In this document: in pieces, positions 1-8,693 of the stretch
How positions within the stretch are numbered: the first letter of the stretch is position 1
How the letters are laid out: each line of letters starts with the position of its first letter
Source of the DNA: Clostridium yunnanense
GTDB taxonomy: Bacteria > Bacillota > Clostridia > Clostridiales > Clostridiaceae
Direction of reading: 5' to 3'
DNA: 36,808 nt
NCBI RefSeq assembly: GCF_016595795.1
Contig: NZ_JAENHN010000044.1
Span: 1-36,808 of the forward strand
Program-made: the position numbers and the translations under genes
The notes under the pieces: model-generated
Told to the model about the DNA's origin: nothing
What the model saw: only the letters and a program-made list of their open reading frames with translations
Databases searched by the model: none

Positions 1-541
1 TTCGAAAAAGGATGAGATTTGTTCGTTAGCATATGCCAGAAACTACCTTGTATAACTTAAACTTTAATCTGGGATACCTATAAAGGGTTCCTATATCGAA
101 ACTTAATTTATACTTGTTCGAAAATCTCGGCTTCTGGAGATTTTCGAGCATGTATAAATTAATAGTTGAGCTAGGAACCATATAACACCTAGCTGAGCTA
201 TTAAGTTATACATTACAAGCATTATAAATTATGTTCCTCTATAACTTAACTAATCACAAGTCAACTATTCTGATCTTGTTAAATTTATGTTATAAGAAGA
301 ACCTTTAAATAAAATTATAGCATATATTAAATAATTTACTAATATGTTCATATCACAATTTAAATTATATAAATTTCATCGAAATCTACTGTATAACTCA
401 TAAAAAGCTTCTAATACCATTGAAATCTCTAGGTTCAGCCGTATTATATTTTTATACTGTACAGTAAAAAAACATTTTACAAATTACAGACAACTTAAAT
501 AGTCCATAATTTATAAAATGCTCTTATAAATTTCAGTAAAC
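1..541. other. Intergenic region with a large imperfect palindrome
   Basis: No convincing gene is seen here. The main content is the nested inverted repeat at 86-179, described separately. The first 55 bases hold an open frame that ends at a TAA (53-55) and could be the tail of a plus-strand gene cut by the window edge, but it is too short to identify. The rest is AT-rich and lacks a clear promoter or ribosome binding site on either strand. Confidence 0.5.
86..179. repeat. Nested inverted repeat (hairpin element)
   Basis: Three matching arm pairs are nested: GGTTCCTA (86-93) with TAGGAACC (172-179), TTAATTTATAC (103-113) with GTATAAATTAA (152-162), and TCGAAAATCTC with GAGATTTTCGA around a loop of about 8 bases. 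The two inner pairs form an almost unbroken stem of about 25 bp. There is no U-run after it, so it is not a simple terminator. Weaker hairpins with similar core words (TCGAAA, CTCTC) occur at 3315-3356 and 34662-34717, which suggests a dispersed family. Confidence 0.65.
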
Positions 542-976
542 CTATTGATATTTTCTAAGAAATTTTTTAGATATATTGATTATTACGTCAAATTTATCTG
601 TGTTGTTTACTATATGATCTAACAATTCTTCATGACTTGGTTCTTTATATCTATGTGATATTCTGTTTCTCACTAATCTAGATTTTTCAAGGAAAAGATA
701 TGTTCTTTCATCAAACACATCACTTTTTCTCAAAAGTTTAAAACTATCACTTAAGGAAATACCTATCTTGAACCTTCTTACCTCTCTTAGAGCAATGGAA
801 CAAAAATCTTCTAGTATTGTATGAAACCCTACAAATAGCTGTCTAAGGCTGGATTTTGCCAATTTATTTATAAGCTCATCATCTTTATATTTTTCCAGTA
901 CCTCTAAACATTCGTTTATATCAGCTTTGCATTCTTCTAAATCTTCTATTATTTTTACAAGTCTCTCATCATTCAT
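542..976 (-). CDS. hepT: HEPN-domain toxin HepT
   Basis: This is a HEPN (DUF86/HepT) protein of 144 residues, probably the RNase toxin of a HEPN/MNT module. The diagnostic RX4HXY motif is intact: R103, H108 and Y110 in the stretch RNRISHRY. In the family the Arg and His form the ribonuclease site, and the Tyr is the residue that the partner nucleotidyltransferase modifies with AMP in studied systems. Its ATG overlaps the TGA of mntA by four bases (ATGA), so the two are translationally coupled with the antitoxin first. Function is inferred from the motif and the pairing; activity in this host is unknown. Confidence 0.85.
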   Translation of the reverse strand: MNDERLVKIIEDLEECKADINECLEVLEKYKDDELINKLAKSSLRQLFVGFHTILEDFCSIALREVRRFKIGISLSDSFKLLRKSDVFDERTYLFLEKSRLVRNRISHRYKEPSHEELLDHIVNNTDKFDVIINISKKFLRKYQ

Positions 977-1401
977 GATAATACATCCAATCTCCTAAAG
1001 TATATAAAGTTTTCATTTTCTCTATAGGTTCTATCAACTTCATCACAAATATGCTCAAACATCTTTCCATTATCCTTTGTAAATAATATCTTTCCATAAT
1101 TCAAAATATTTATTTTAACAAATAAATCCAATTTATCACTTCTGAGGTCAACAACATCAATTGGTCTATTTAATAAGTTTTCTAAGAATAATTCCAAATC
1201 CAAAATGGCATCAAGTGTTATCTTTTCCTCACTTAGCACTGCAATATCCACATCAGATATCTCATTAAACTCTCCATGATTTAAGCTTCCAAATATAATA
1301 ACATTAGCTATATTCAATTGGTTTATAAAATCATATACTTCTTTAGAATTAAGCTTATCAAGAGCCAATTGCCTCTCTTCATTATCCAAATTTAACACCA
1401 A
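973..1401 (-). CDS. mntA: MNT-type nucleotidyltransferase antitoxin MntA
   Basis: A minimal nucleotidyltransferase of 142 residues from the polymerase-beta superfamily. The GSX10DXD motif is complete: G38, S39, D50 and D52. In characterised MntA-HepT pairs this enzyme uses ATP to AMPylate the toxin tyrosine and neutralise it. The gene immediately precedes and overlaps hepT. The annotated first codon is TTG; GTG (1398) or TTG (1389) are alternatives, because the nearest AAAGG ribosome binding site lies very close to the upstream codons. The N-terminus is therefore uncertain by a few residues, all before the catalytic motif. Confidence 0.85.
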   Translation of the reverse strand: MVLNLDNEERQLALDKLNSKEVYDFINQLNIANVIIFGSLNHGEFNEISDVDIAVLSEEKITLDAILDLELFLENLLNRPIDVVDLRSDKLDLFVKINILNYGKILFTKDNGKMFEHICDEVDRTYRENENFIYFRRLDVLS

Positions 1402-1531
1402 CCTTTAGATTAATTAAATCTTAAAGTAATAAATATTTATAACTTAATACTATTATATCCTAAACTTTGATTGTCTACCTAGCATTAATATTATATCCAA
1501 ATCTTTGTTAAAATAAAAGTGAAGCAATACG

Positions 1532-2389
1532 TTATAAAACTTCTCCTTCATCTTTTAGAAATACTCTTGCTGAAAACAGCAGTAAAAATGATAAAATATA
1601 CAAGATAGTAGCAAAAGATGTTGCCATTTTTATATCTGTCTGCATGTATGTATAAACTTGAAGTGGAATTGTTCTAGTCTCATTCAATATATTACCAGCA
1701 AACATTAGTGTGGCACCAAACTCACCTATAGACCTTATGAAACTTAATATTAGGCCTGAAATTATAGCTCTTTTTAGCATAGGTATTATAACTCTAAATA
1801 TGGTCTCAACTCTTCCAGCCCCTAAAACATAAGTAACTTCAAAGATTTCTTTTGGTATATCATTAATTGAATTAGTAAGTACCTTCACATAAAAAGCAGA
1901 AGACACGAAAAACTGTGCTAAAATTACAGCACTAGGAGTAAATACTATATTTATTCCCACTTGATCTAATAAGCTACCTATTAAACCATTGCTTCCAAAA
2001 GTTAAAAGTAGCGCGATTCCCACAGCAGCAGGAGGTAAAACTATAGGAAGTTCTATTAATATACTTAGGAGCTTTGATAAATTGTTATTTTTTATAGATT
2101 TCAAATAGAAGGCTATAGCTGTGCCAAAAACAAAAGTCATAAGTAAAGATATACTAGAGGTATACAGTGTAAGAATTATACTTGATATATTATCTTTTTC
2201 ATAAAGCGTAGCTACTATATTATCTATACCTGAATATTTAATCATAGCTGCTATAGGAAGCATAATAATCGTCAAGTACATACATATAATGACTCCAATA
2301 GGCAAAACCAATAGCTTGCTTAATATACTGTTTTTAGTTCTATTCTTTGTTATTGAACTCTTCTTATTGTATAAACTATCTTGCAACAT
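1532..2389 (-). CDS. modB: Molybdate ABC transporter permease ModB
   Basis: Membrane permease of 285 residues with about six hydrophobic segments and the EAA-loop signature of ABC importers (around EVTYVLGAGRVETIFRVIIP, with the conserved Gly). It would form the channel for molybdate or tungstate delivered by ModA. It starts 21 bases after modA behind a good AGGAG site, so the two are co-transcribed. The N-terminus has a charged extension of about 25 residues before the first membrane helix. Molybdate specificity is inferred from the neighbouring cofactor genes. No modC ATPase follows: the next gene downstream is mntA. Confidence 0.9.
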   Translation of the reverse strand: MLQDSLYNKKSSITKNRTKNSILSKLLVLPIGVIICMYLTIIMLPIAAMIKYSGIDNIVATLYEKDNISSIILTLYTSSISLLMTFVFGTAIAFYLKSIKNNNLSKLLSILIELPIVLPPAAVGIALLLTFGSNGLIGSLLDQVGINIVFTPSAVILAQFFVSSAFYVKVLTNSINDIPKEIFEVTYVLGAGRVETIFRVIIPMLKRAIISGLILSFIRSIGEFGATLMFAGNILNETRTIPLQVYTYMQTDIKMATSFATILYILSFLLLFSARVFLKDEGEVL

Positions 2390-2410
2390 AAATCTCCTAT
2401 ATGATTATCT

Positions 2411-3226
2411 TTATTTGCGTATATCAAAGCCATGTTTTTTTAATATGTCTTTCCCTTTTCCCTCAGTTATGTATGTGATAAACTCTTCAGCTTCTAGTTT
2501 ATTTTTTGAAGCTTTTAATCTCATTATTGGATATTGAACCTTAAGATTATTAAACTCACTTATTTCTACTATATCAACTTTATCTTTATTAGCTTCATTT
2601 ATATCAGTCTTATATACAACTCCCGCATCAGCTTCGCCTAGTACAACCTTCGCTAAAACGTCCTTAACATTTAGCTCATTACTTTTAATGTTTGCTTTTA
2701 TAGCATAATACGTATTGTCATCGATAAACTTTTTCTGTTTTTGTTCTTCTAGTACCTTATAAAAATAACTTCCAACTGGCACAGTTTTATCCCCAATTAC
2801 AAGTTTCAAATCATCTTTTGATAAATCCTTAAAATTACCAACGGATATTTTACTAGTTTTGCTTCTACATATTACAAGCTTATTTTCTGAAAATATCTTG
2901 CTTTCCTCAACCTTATCAGCTTTCTTTAGCTCATCCATGTAGCTTGTATTTGCAGATGCAAATATATCTGCTGGACTACCTTGATTTATAGACTGAACTA
3001 GAGCTTGGCTACCAGCAAAATTAAATACTACGTCAATTTTCTTATCCTCTTTAAACTCTTTTCCTATGTCGTTGAAACTTTCTGTAAGACTAGCAGCTGC
3101 GAAAACCATTATCTTTTTATCATTATTCCTAGATATATCTTTAGGCTCCTTAGAACACCCAAACATACCACTTGTTACTACTACTAAAGCAGCTAAAGCT
3201 GCAACTAGTTTTGACTTTTTTATCAT
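2411..3226 (-). CDS. modA: Molybdate-binding lipoprotein ModA
   Basis: Substrate-binding protein of 271 residues for a molybdate/tungstate ABC importer. The N-terminus is a lipoprotein signal peptide: basic MIKKSK, a hydrophobic core, and a lipobox ending in Cys24, the predicted lipidation site. The mature part begins with the family-typical segment containing FAAASLTESF, and has AGSQALVQSINQGSPADIF and DAGVVYKTD, all standard for ModA. It acts on the outer face of the membrane. It precedes modB directly and ends the molybdopterin gene block, which fits supplying metal to the formate dehydrogenase made upstream. Tungstate is an equally possible ligand. Confidence 0.93.
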   Translation of the reverse strand: MIKKSKLVAALAALVVVTSGMFGCSKEPKDISRNNDKKIMVFAAASLTESFNDIGKEFKEDKKIDVVFNFAGSQALVQSINQGSPADIFASANTSYMDELKKADKVEESKIFSENKLVICRSKTSKISVGNFKDLSKDDLKLVIGDKTVPVGSYFYKVLEEQKQKKFIDDNTYYAIKANIKSNELNVKDVLAKVVLGEADAGVVYKTDINEANKDKVDIVEISEFNNLKVQYPIMRLKASKNKLEAEEFITYITEGKGKDILKKHGFDIRK

Positions 3227-3314
3227 ACTACCTTCTCCTGCTATATATACATATATATAAACTACTTCATATTAAAATTTATCCAAATAAAGATTCGTCG
3301 AAGCACCGAAATCT

Positions 3315-3356
3315 ATTTTTAAAACTCTCACGATTTCTGGTGAAAGACTTTAAAAT
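3315..3356. repeat. Imperfect hairpin between modA and the MOSC gene
   Basis: Arms ATTTTTAAAACTCTCAC (3315-3331) and GTGAAAGACTTTAAAAT (3340-3356) pair imperfectly around an 8-base loop. On the minus strand it lies between the MOSC gene and modA and could reduce read-through or mark a processing site. It resembles the hairpins at 103-162 and 34662-34717 in word content. Confidence 0.4.
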
Positions 3357-3367
3357 AATAAGTTTTA

Positions 3368-3817
3368 TTACGAAGTAACACATACATTAATTATTTCAAT
3401 TGTGTCTCCAGGTCTTATAACTCCACTTTTTATTATTCTCGTAAATATGCCTTCAGTTGGCATTATACATTTGCCTACTTTATTCTTGATAGCACATCCA
3501 TTATGGCACTCTTTACCTATTTGTGTTACCTCTTGAATGGTTTCCCCTATCTTAAGTCTTGTTCCTATAGGTAGTTTGTGCAATACTATCCCTTCAGTCG
3601 TGATATTTTCTGCAAACTTTCCTGGTGTCAAATCCGAAACTCCAAAAGCTATCATCTTATCTATACTTTCTTCTGCAAGAAGACTTACTTGTCTATGCCA
3701 TTTCCCCGCATGTCCATCTCCTTCTAATCCATGTTCTTCTTTAAAGAAACCTTCGTTTATTGGTGTCTTAATAACACCTTTTATTTCACTTATGTTAATA
3801 GATATCACCTTAGCCAT
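3368..3817 (-). CDS. MOSC-domain protein
   Basis: Stand-alone MOSC domain of 149 residues, the sulfur-carrier fold found at the C-terminus of molybdenum cofactor sulfurases. The family Cys lies in the segment GKECHNGC, followed by GKCIMPTEGIF and a GD near the C-terminus, typical of the short clostridial MOSC proteins linked to molybdopterin genes. It lies between moaC and modA in the same direction, 23 bases after moaC, so a role in molybdenum cofactor maturation or sulfur handling is likely. The exact reaction is not known for this short type. The absence of fdhD nearby makes it tempting to link it to sulfuration of formate dehydrogenase, but that is inference. Confidence 0.85.
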   Translation of the reverse strand: MAKVISINISEIKGVIKTPINEGFFKEEHGLEGDGHAGKWHRQVSLLAEESIDKMIAFGVSDLTPGKFAENITTEGIVLHKLPIGTRLKIGETIQEVTQIGKECHNGCAIKNKVGKCIMPTEGIFTRIIKSGVIRPGDTIEIINVCVTS

Positions 3818-3840
3818 ATAGTACTTACTCCTTTAAGCAT

Positions 3841-4308
3841 TTATTTTCTTATGTAATCTCCACTTTTGCCGCCGGTTTTCTTCAGTAGTTTTATATCGGT
3901 TATTATCATATCCTTATCAACAGCCTTACACATATCATATATAGTAAGAGCTGCAATATTAACAGCAGTTAAAGCTTCCATTTCCACACCAGTTTTTCCT
4001 ATAGTACTTACTGTTGCCTCTATATATATTTCCTCTTCTTTAACCTCAAACTTTATGTCAGAACCAGTTAAAAGTATATTGTGACACATAGGGATAAGCT
4101 CCCAGGTTTTTTTAGCTCCCATAATTCCGCCTATTTGAGATACAGCAAGTACGTCGCCTTTCTTTATAAGACCTTCTTTTATGAGCTTTATAGTTTCTTT
4201 TTTCATTTTTATTGTGGCTCTTGCAACAGCAACTCTTTTTGTATCTTCTTTTTCTGAAACATTAACCATATGAGCTCTTCCTTCTTCATTAAAATGCGAA
4301 AACTCCAT
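3841..4308 (-). CDS. moaC: Cyclic pyranopterin monophosphate synthase MoaC
   Basis: Second enzyme of molybdopterin synthesis: it turns the MoaA product 3',8-cyclo-7,8-dihydro-GTP into cyclic pyranopterin monophosphate. At 155 residues it is of normal length. Family signatures are present in order: [18 protein letters not shown] near the start, the CHN motif (MCHNILLTG), [22 protein letters not shown], and the C-terminal KKTGGKSG. Its ATG follows the moaA stop by two bases, and its AGGAGG site lies over the end of moaA, so the two are tightly coupled. Confidence 0.96.
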   Translation of the reverse strand: MEFSHFNEEGRAHMVNVSEKEDTKRVAVARATIKMKKETIKLIKEGLIKKGDVLAVSQIGGIMGAKKTWELIPMCHNILLTGSDIKFEVKEEEIYIEATVSTIGKTGVEMEALTAVNIAALTIYDMCKAVDKDMIITDIKLLKKTGGKSGDYIRK

Positions 4309-4310
4309 AA

Positions 4311-5267
4311 TTATCCTCCTATAGCAGTCATTTCTCTTTCTATATACTCTCCATCCTCAAGGCCATGTTCTTTAGGTTTATGTTTTACAATATTATATAA
4401 AACTTCAGTTATATCTTTTCCGTCTCTTATTAAACCTTTAATATCTATTTCATTATTAGAATGAAGACATGCCTTTAGCTTTCCATCTGAAGTAAGTCTT
4501 ATTCTATTACAATTACTGCAGAACTTACAGGAAATTGGGTTAATTAGTCCAATATTCCCTTTTCCTTCAGGAAGTCTATAATATTTTGCAGGCGAAGATA
4601 TATCCTTTGACTTTATTTGAATAAGTTCCGGAACTTTTTTAAGCACAGTTTCATTGCTTAAATATCTATTAAGAGACCATTGTTTTACTTGTCCAATAGG
4701 CATAAGCTCTATAAATCTCACATCAATTTCCTCATCCTTAGTTAAATTGACAAAGTCTACTATCTCATCCTCATTAAAATCTTTAATAAGAACAACATTC
4801 AACTTTATAGGCGTAAGGTTAACTTTTTTAGCTTCACTTATACCCTCAAGTACATCTTTAAGCGTTCCTCCTTTTGTTATTGTTTTGTATTTTTCATCAT
4901 TTAAAGTATCTAAACTTATATTAACTCTTGTAAGACCAGCTTCCTTTAAGGCTTTGGCATGCTTTTTTAAAAGAGTACCATTAGTGGTCATGGCTATCTC
5001 ATCAATACCATTAAGCTTAGACAGCCTTTTAATAAGTGTTACTATATCAGTCCTGACTAAAGGCTCTCCACCAGTTATTCTAATCTTATTTACCCCTAAA
5101 GAAACAAATTTCTTTACTATTTCTTCAATTTCTTCAAATCTTAATATTTCATCATGGCAGGCTTTCTTTATTCCTTTTTCAGGCATACAGTACTTACACC
5201 TTAAATTACATAAATCCGTTACTGAAATTCTTAAGTAATTTATATTACGACCATATGAATCTATCAT
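4311..5267 (-). CDS. moaA: GTP 3',8-cyclase MoaA (radical SAM)
   Basis: First enzyme of molybdopterin synthesis, a radical SAM protein of 318 residues. The N-terminal CxxxCxxC cluster motif is C20, C24 and C27 (CNLRCKYC). The C-terminal substrate-binding cluster Cys are in CKFCSNC and ACLHS, and the chain ends in the functional Gly-Gly tail. The frame can be extended five codons upstream to 5282, but GGAGGG (5275-5280) sits seven bases before the ATG at 5267, so the shorter start is preferred. A 144-base gap separates it from mobA, with no clear terminator, so it could have its own promoter or be read from the fdh operon. Confidence 0.96.
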   Translation of the reverse strand: MIDSYGRNINYLRISVTDLCNLRCKYCMPEKGIKKACHDEILRFEEIEEIVKKFVSLGVNKIRITGGEPLVRTDIVTLIKRLSKLNGIDEIAMTTNGTLLKKHAKALKEAGLTRVNISLDTLNDEKYKTITKGGTLKDVLEGISEAKKVNLTPIKLNVVLIKDFNEDEIVDFVNLTKDEEIDVRFIELMPIGQVKQWSLNRYLSNETVLKKVPELIQIKSKDISSPAKYYRLPEGKGNIGLINPISCKFCSNCNRIRLTSDGKLKACLHSNNEIDIKGLIRDGKDITEVLYNIVKHKPKEHGLEDGEYIEREMTAIGG

Positions 5268-5411
5268 TTGTATTCCCTCCATGAAAAATCTAAAAGTATT
5301 TTTAAGTTTTAAATCTATATTTAGATACTTAAGTGCTTAGCAAAACGCTTAAAATTCTATTAGCTAAAATTAACCCATTGATTAGCTGAAGGTTGATAGA
5401 AGCTTCAAATT

Positions 5412-6041
5412 TTATTTAGAATTGTTATATCTAAAGATATACCTCTCTAAATCCTCTTTTGTATTTAGGTTCATAAACATTTCAAAGTTACAGTCAAAAC
5501 TTTTTACTTCTTCTTCTTCAATATATAATGTATCAGATGCTCTTATTAGCTGTTTAAGTGCTCTTTTATCAGCTTTTATCATTTGCTCTACTTCTTGAAG
5601 CAATGACTTTGAATAAAAAGCATTAAAAGGTTCCATATAAGTTTCTCTTTCAACTATACAGCACTGCTTCGGTTCCTTTATTAATCTATCTTTCATAAAT
5701 TCTATAAAGTCAAGATTAATTATAGGCATATCGCAAGCAATAAAATATACATATTCACCTTTTGCAGCCTTCAGCCCTTCATAGATGCCAGATATTGGCC
5801 CCATATCTTTTACTTCATCGGAAATTATTTTATATGGGCTATCCTTATAAAGCTCAGGCTTGTTGCTTATTATTATTATTTCTTCAAAGCTAGTATAAAG
5901 CTTTTCTGACATTACATCAATGAGCTGTTTATCTTCAAATTTTAAAAACTGTTTATCAAAACCCATCCTAGTGCTTTTACCACCAGCTAAAATAACCGCA
6001 GTTTTAAAAAGATTAAACTTTTCTAATTTATCGTAATACAT
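5412..6041 (-). CDS. mobA: Molybdenum cofactor guanylyltransferase MobA
   Basis: Attaches GMP to molybdopterin to make the guanine-dinucleotide cofactor required by DMSO-reductase-family enzymes such as formate dehydrogenase. The nucleotide-binding signature LAGGKSTRMGFDK lies near the N-terminus; ACDMP and the later PFNAFY segment fit the family. An ATG at 6041 is chosen here (209 residues); a TTG three codons earlier (6050) is the alternative, and neither has a strong ribosome binding site. It follows the second ferredoxin gene by about 14 bases, placing it at the end of the formate/hydrogenase operon and matching its job of finishing the cofactor of FdhF. Confidence 0.93.
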   Translation of the reverse strand: MYYDKLEKFNLFKTAVILAGGKSTRMGFDKQFLKFEDKQLIDVMSEKLYTSFEEIIIISNKPELYKDSPYKIISDEVKDMGPISGIYEGLKAAKGEYVYFIACDMPIINLDFIEFMKDRLIKEPKQCCIVERETYMEPFNAFYSKSLLQEVEQMIKADKRALKQLIRASDTLYIEEEEVKSFDCNFEMFMNLNTKEDLERYIFRYNNSK

Positions 6042-6055
6042 ATTTTTCAATTTCT

Positions 6056-6625
6056 TTAAACCATCATAGCTAAAGTGTTAGCACTGCTTTTTCTTTTTTC
6101 TTGTATTTCTTTCTCTAAATTATCAGGTTTCACTAATTTAAGAGCCGCAGTTGGGCAAACCTCAATGCATGCAGGTCCATTTTCTCTACCTAAACATAAG
6201 TCACATTTATTAGCTACAATCTTTTCCTTTAACTCAAAACTTCCACTTACATCTGCCTTAAGTCCAGTTTGAAGTACTCTTTGTCCATTTTTCTGATCTG
6301 ATATCATATCTATAGCGCCGAATGGACATGCAATTAAACAGCTTTTGCAACCTATGCAAGTATCCTTATTTATAATAACAGCTCCATCCTTATTTACTAT
6401 AGAACCATTTGGACAAGAATTAGCACAAGGAGCATTTTCGCAATGTCTACACTGCACTGGAGCACTTACCTCAGCCGTCTTAATAACCCTTAAACATGGA
6501 TTAAAATTAACATCATCTTTCTTAGCTGTAAATATATTTTCTTCTGAATGTGCAACAACGCAAGCAATCTCGCAAGTTCTGCACCCTATACATCTTTGTG
6601 GATTTGCCATAACAAAATTATTCAT
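6056..6625 (-). CDS. hycB: Four-cluster ferredoxin subunit, HycB/HydN type
   Basis: Electron-transfer protein of 189 residues with four [4Fe-4S] Cys motifs in the HycB/HydN order: CIGCRTCEIAC, CRHCENAPCANSC, CIGCKSCLIAC and CDLCLGRENGPACIEVC. Such subunits wire formate dehydrogenase to hydrogenase in hydrogen-dependent CO2 reductase and formate-hydrogen lyase complexes. Start: GAGGAG precedes the ATG at 6625 by about eight bases; the GTG at 6634 overlaps that site and is unlikely. It begins two bases after the hydrogenase stop codon. The last about 20 residues are a charged helix (EKEIQEKRKSS) after the final cluster. It is clearly paralogous to the gene at 8118-8678. Confidence 0.92.
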   Translation of the reverse strand: MNNFVMANPQRCIGCRTCEIACVVAHSEENIFTAKKDDVNFNPCLRVIKTAEVSAPVQCRHCENAPCANSCPNGSIVNKDGAVIINKDTCIGCKSCLIACPFGAIDMISDQKNGQRVLQTGLKADVSGSFELKEKIVANKCDLCLGRENGPACIEVCPTAALKLVKPDNLEKEIQEKRKSSANTLAMMV

Positions 6626-6627
6626 AA

Positions 6628-8013
6628 CTAACACTCCTCTCTCTTTCTTGACGAATATCTTGTATGTAGTAAATGATGAGACTTTTTACCAAGAGGCTCT
6701 TTCAAAAATTCTTCATATAGCTTCTTAATATAAGGATTCTCATGAGATTTCCTTATATTAAGCTCTGAGTCATGTCTATATAATGATTTTTTTCTCTCGC
6801 CGATTGCATTTTTCTTTAACTTATCCAGTAGTATTTTAGGTTGGCCACCCCCACTTACACATCCTTCTGGGCAAGTCATTACTTCTACAAAATGATAATC
6901 GCATTGTCCTGTCTTTACGCTCTCTAGAACCTCTTTTGCATTTTTAAGCCCTGAAACTACAGCAACCTTTAACTCTAATTCTCCTACCTTTACATTAGCT
7001 TCTCTTATGCCTTCCCCACCTCTTATGAAATTCATCTCAAGCTTTGGAACAGACTCTTTGGTTAAAAGTTCATATCCAGTTCTAAGAGCCGCTTCCATAA
7101 CTCCTCCAGTAGTACCAAATATATTTCCGGCTCCTGTGTACACTCCAAGTGGTGAGTCAAACTCTCTATCTTCTAGATTTCTGAAATCTATATTTTCTTC
7201 TTTTATAAGCTGAGCAAGTTCTCTAGTGGTTATTACAATATCAACATCTTTGTATCCACTTGAATTCATCTCTTCTCTGTCGCATTCAAACTGCTTGCAT
7301 GTGCAAGGCATTACTGCAACACTTAAAATTTTACTTGAATCAATATTATCTACTTTAGCACCATAAGTCTTAATGATTGCTCCAGCCATTTGTTGTGGAG
7401 ACTTACAACTTGATAGATGTTTTAACAATTCAGGGTATTCTTGTTCTGCATATTTAACCCAAGCTGGGCAACAGGAAGTAAACATTGGTAGATTTTTATT
7501 TTCTGAAATCCTTTTTATAAGTTCACTACCTTCTTCCATGATTGTAAGATCAGCCCCAAAATTCGTATCATATACTCTATCAAAGCTTAGAAGCTTTAGA
7601 GCCGCAGATAGTTTTCCAGGAGTTAAGCTTCCAAAGCTAAATCCAAACTCTTCTGCAAGTGATACTCTAACTGCTGGCGCACATTGAACAATCTTATATA
7701 AATCTTTATCTTTTAATAATTTTTTAAGTTTAGCTACTTGTCCAACATTATATACCGCAAATAAAGGTTCCTTAATGCTATTAAGCATATTTCTACTTTT
7801 CTTTTTGTCCTCAAGTATTTGTTCTCCATATATAAATTCAGATGCGTAAGAACTACATATTTGTATGCATTGACCACAGCTTACACATATTTCATTATCT
7901 ATAACTTGTGGACTTCCAAAAGCACCTTTTATAGCACCAACTGGGCAAACTTCTGCACATCTTCTGCAGCCAGTACATAATTGCTCATCTATATTAATTT
8001 TACTGATCGACAT
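6628..8013 (-). CDS. hydA: [FeFe]-hydrogenase, HydA type
   Basis: Catalytic [FeFe]-hydrogenase of 461 residues. Two N-terminal [4Fe-4S] clusters are bound by C13, C16, C19, C23 and C43, C46, C49, C53. The H-cluster signatures are intact: L1 TSCCPAW, L2 MPCTCKQFECDR and L3 TCPEGCVSGGGQP, and ADLTIMEE is conserved, so it should be active. It lacks the extra N-terminal cluster domains of long clostridial HydA1, fitting a hydrogenase that takes electrons from partner HycB proteins. The ATG at 8013 follows AAGGAAA; the upstream extension to 8067 is not favoured. It is flanked by two HycB genes and follows fdhF, as in hydrogen-dependent CO2 reductase loci. Maturases HydE/F/G are not in the window. 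Confidence 0.93.
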   Translation of the reverse strand: MSISKINIDEQLCTGCRRCAEVCPVGAIKGAFGSPQVIDNEICVSCGQCIQICSSYASEFIYGEQILEDKKKSRNMLNSIKEPLFAVYNVGQVAKLKKLLKDKDLYKIVQCAPAVRVSLAEEFGFSFGSLTPGKLSAALKLLSFDRVYDTNFGADLTIMEEGSELIKRISENKNLPMFTSCCPAWVKYAEQEYPELLKHLSSCKSPQQMAGAIIKTYGAKVDNIDSSKILSVAVMPCTCKQFECDREEMNSSGYKDVDIVITTRELAQLIKEENIDFRNLEDREFDSPLGVYTGAGNIFGTTGGVMEAALRTGYELLTKESVPKLEMNFIRGGEGIREANVKVGELELKVAVVSGLKNAKEVLESVKTGQCDYHFVEVMTCPEGCVSGGGQPKILLDKLKKNAIGERKKSLYRHDSELNIRKSHENPYIKKLYEEFLKEPLGKKSHHLLHTRYSSRKREEC

Positions 8014-8117
8014 ACACACATTTCCTTTCCAATAAATCAATAGAACTGCATTAAAGCCTTGAAACACCTATATATTTATATAATTATTAAAATTTATAAT
8101 TATATAATGATATGATT

Positions 8118-8678
8118 TTATAAATTTAAAACTGAAGCGATATTTTTCTCTTGTTTTTCTTTCTCTGCGTCAAATATCCTTAGTGCATTTTTAGGACACG
8201 CCTCCACACAAGCTGGATTACCAATATCTTTACAAAGATCACATTTATATGCAGTAGACAATTCTTTGAATTGTTTTGAAGCCTTACCTGCTTGTTTCAT
8301 CCTTGTATAGATTTTTTCACCTGCACTATACTTTGGTAGTATATCAATTGCCCCGAAAGGACACGCAACTGAACAACTTTTGCATCCAACACATTTGTTT
8401 TCGTTTATTGTTATAATATTTTCCTCCTGTACTATTGCGCCAATAGGGCAAACATTGGCACAAGGAGCATTCTCGCATTGTCTACATTGTACAGGTGCTT
8501 TATATCTTCCATTATCTACAACATGAAGTCTTGCTATAATTGGCATATTGATATTACCAACAGTTATTAAAGTATTATCTGCATTATTATGTGCGACAAA
8601 ACAAGCAACTTCACAAGCTTTGCAGCCTATACACTTTTTACTATCTGCAACCACAAAAGCATTAACCTTTGAACTCAT
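8118..8678 (-). CDS. hycB: Four-cluster ferredoxin subunit, HycB/HydN type
   Basis: Electron-transfer subunit of 186 residues with four [4Fe-4S] motifs: CIGCKACEVAC, CRQCENAPCANVC, CVGCKSCSVAC and CDLCKDIGNPACVEAC. It is paralogous to the product at 6056-6625 and is encoded between moeA and the hydrogenase, 15 bases after moeA. In Acetobacterium-type hydrogen-dependent CO2 reductase, two such proteins connect FdhF to the hydrogenase and one drives filament formation through a C-terminal helix. Both paralogues here end in a charged helical tail (DAEKEKQEKN in this one), but which one would play that role cannot be told by eye. A 104-base AT-rich gap precedes hydA. Confidence 0.92.
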   Translation of the reverse strand: MSSKVNAFVVADSKKCIGCKACEVACFVAHNNADNTLITVGNINMPIIARLHVVDNGRYKAPVQCRQCENAPCANVCPIGAIVQEENIITINENKCVGCKSCSVACPFGAIDILPKYSAGEKIYTRMKQAGKASKQFKELSTAYKCDLCKDIGNPACVEACPKNALRIFDAEKEKQEKNIASVLNL

Positions 8679-8693
8679 ATTAATCCGACCTTT

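Noticed and set aside
2-55. Open frame at the left edge ending in TAA
   Set aside because: Seventeen codons cannot be identified, and the frame may be chance; only mentioned in the gap entry.
5268-5282. N-terminal extension of MoaA
   Set aside because: The Shine-Dalgarno GGAGGG lies inside the extension and is well spaced from the inner ATG at 5267.
5283-5411. Molybdenum cofactor riboswitch upstream of moaA
   Set aside because: The gap has short palindromes, but I cannot match the GC-rich conserved core of the known Moco RNA.
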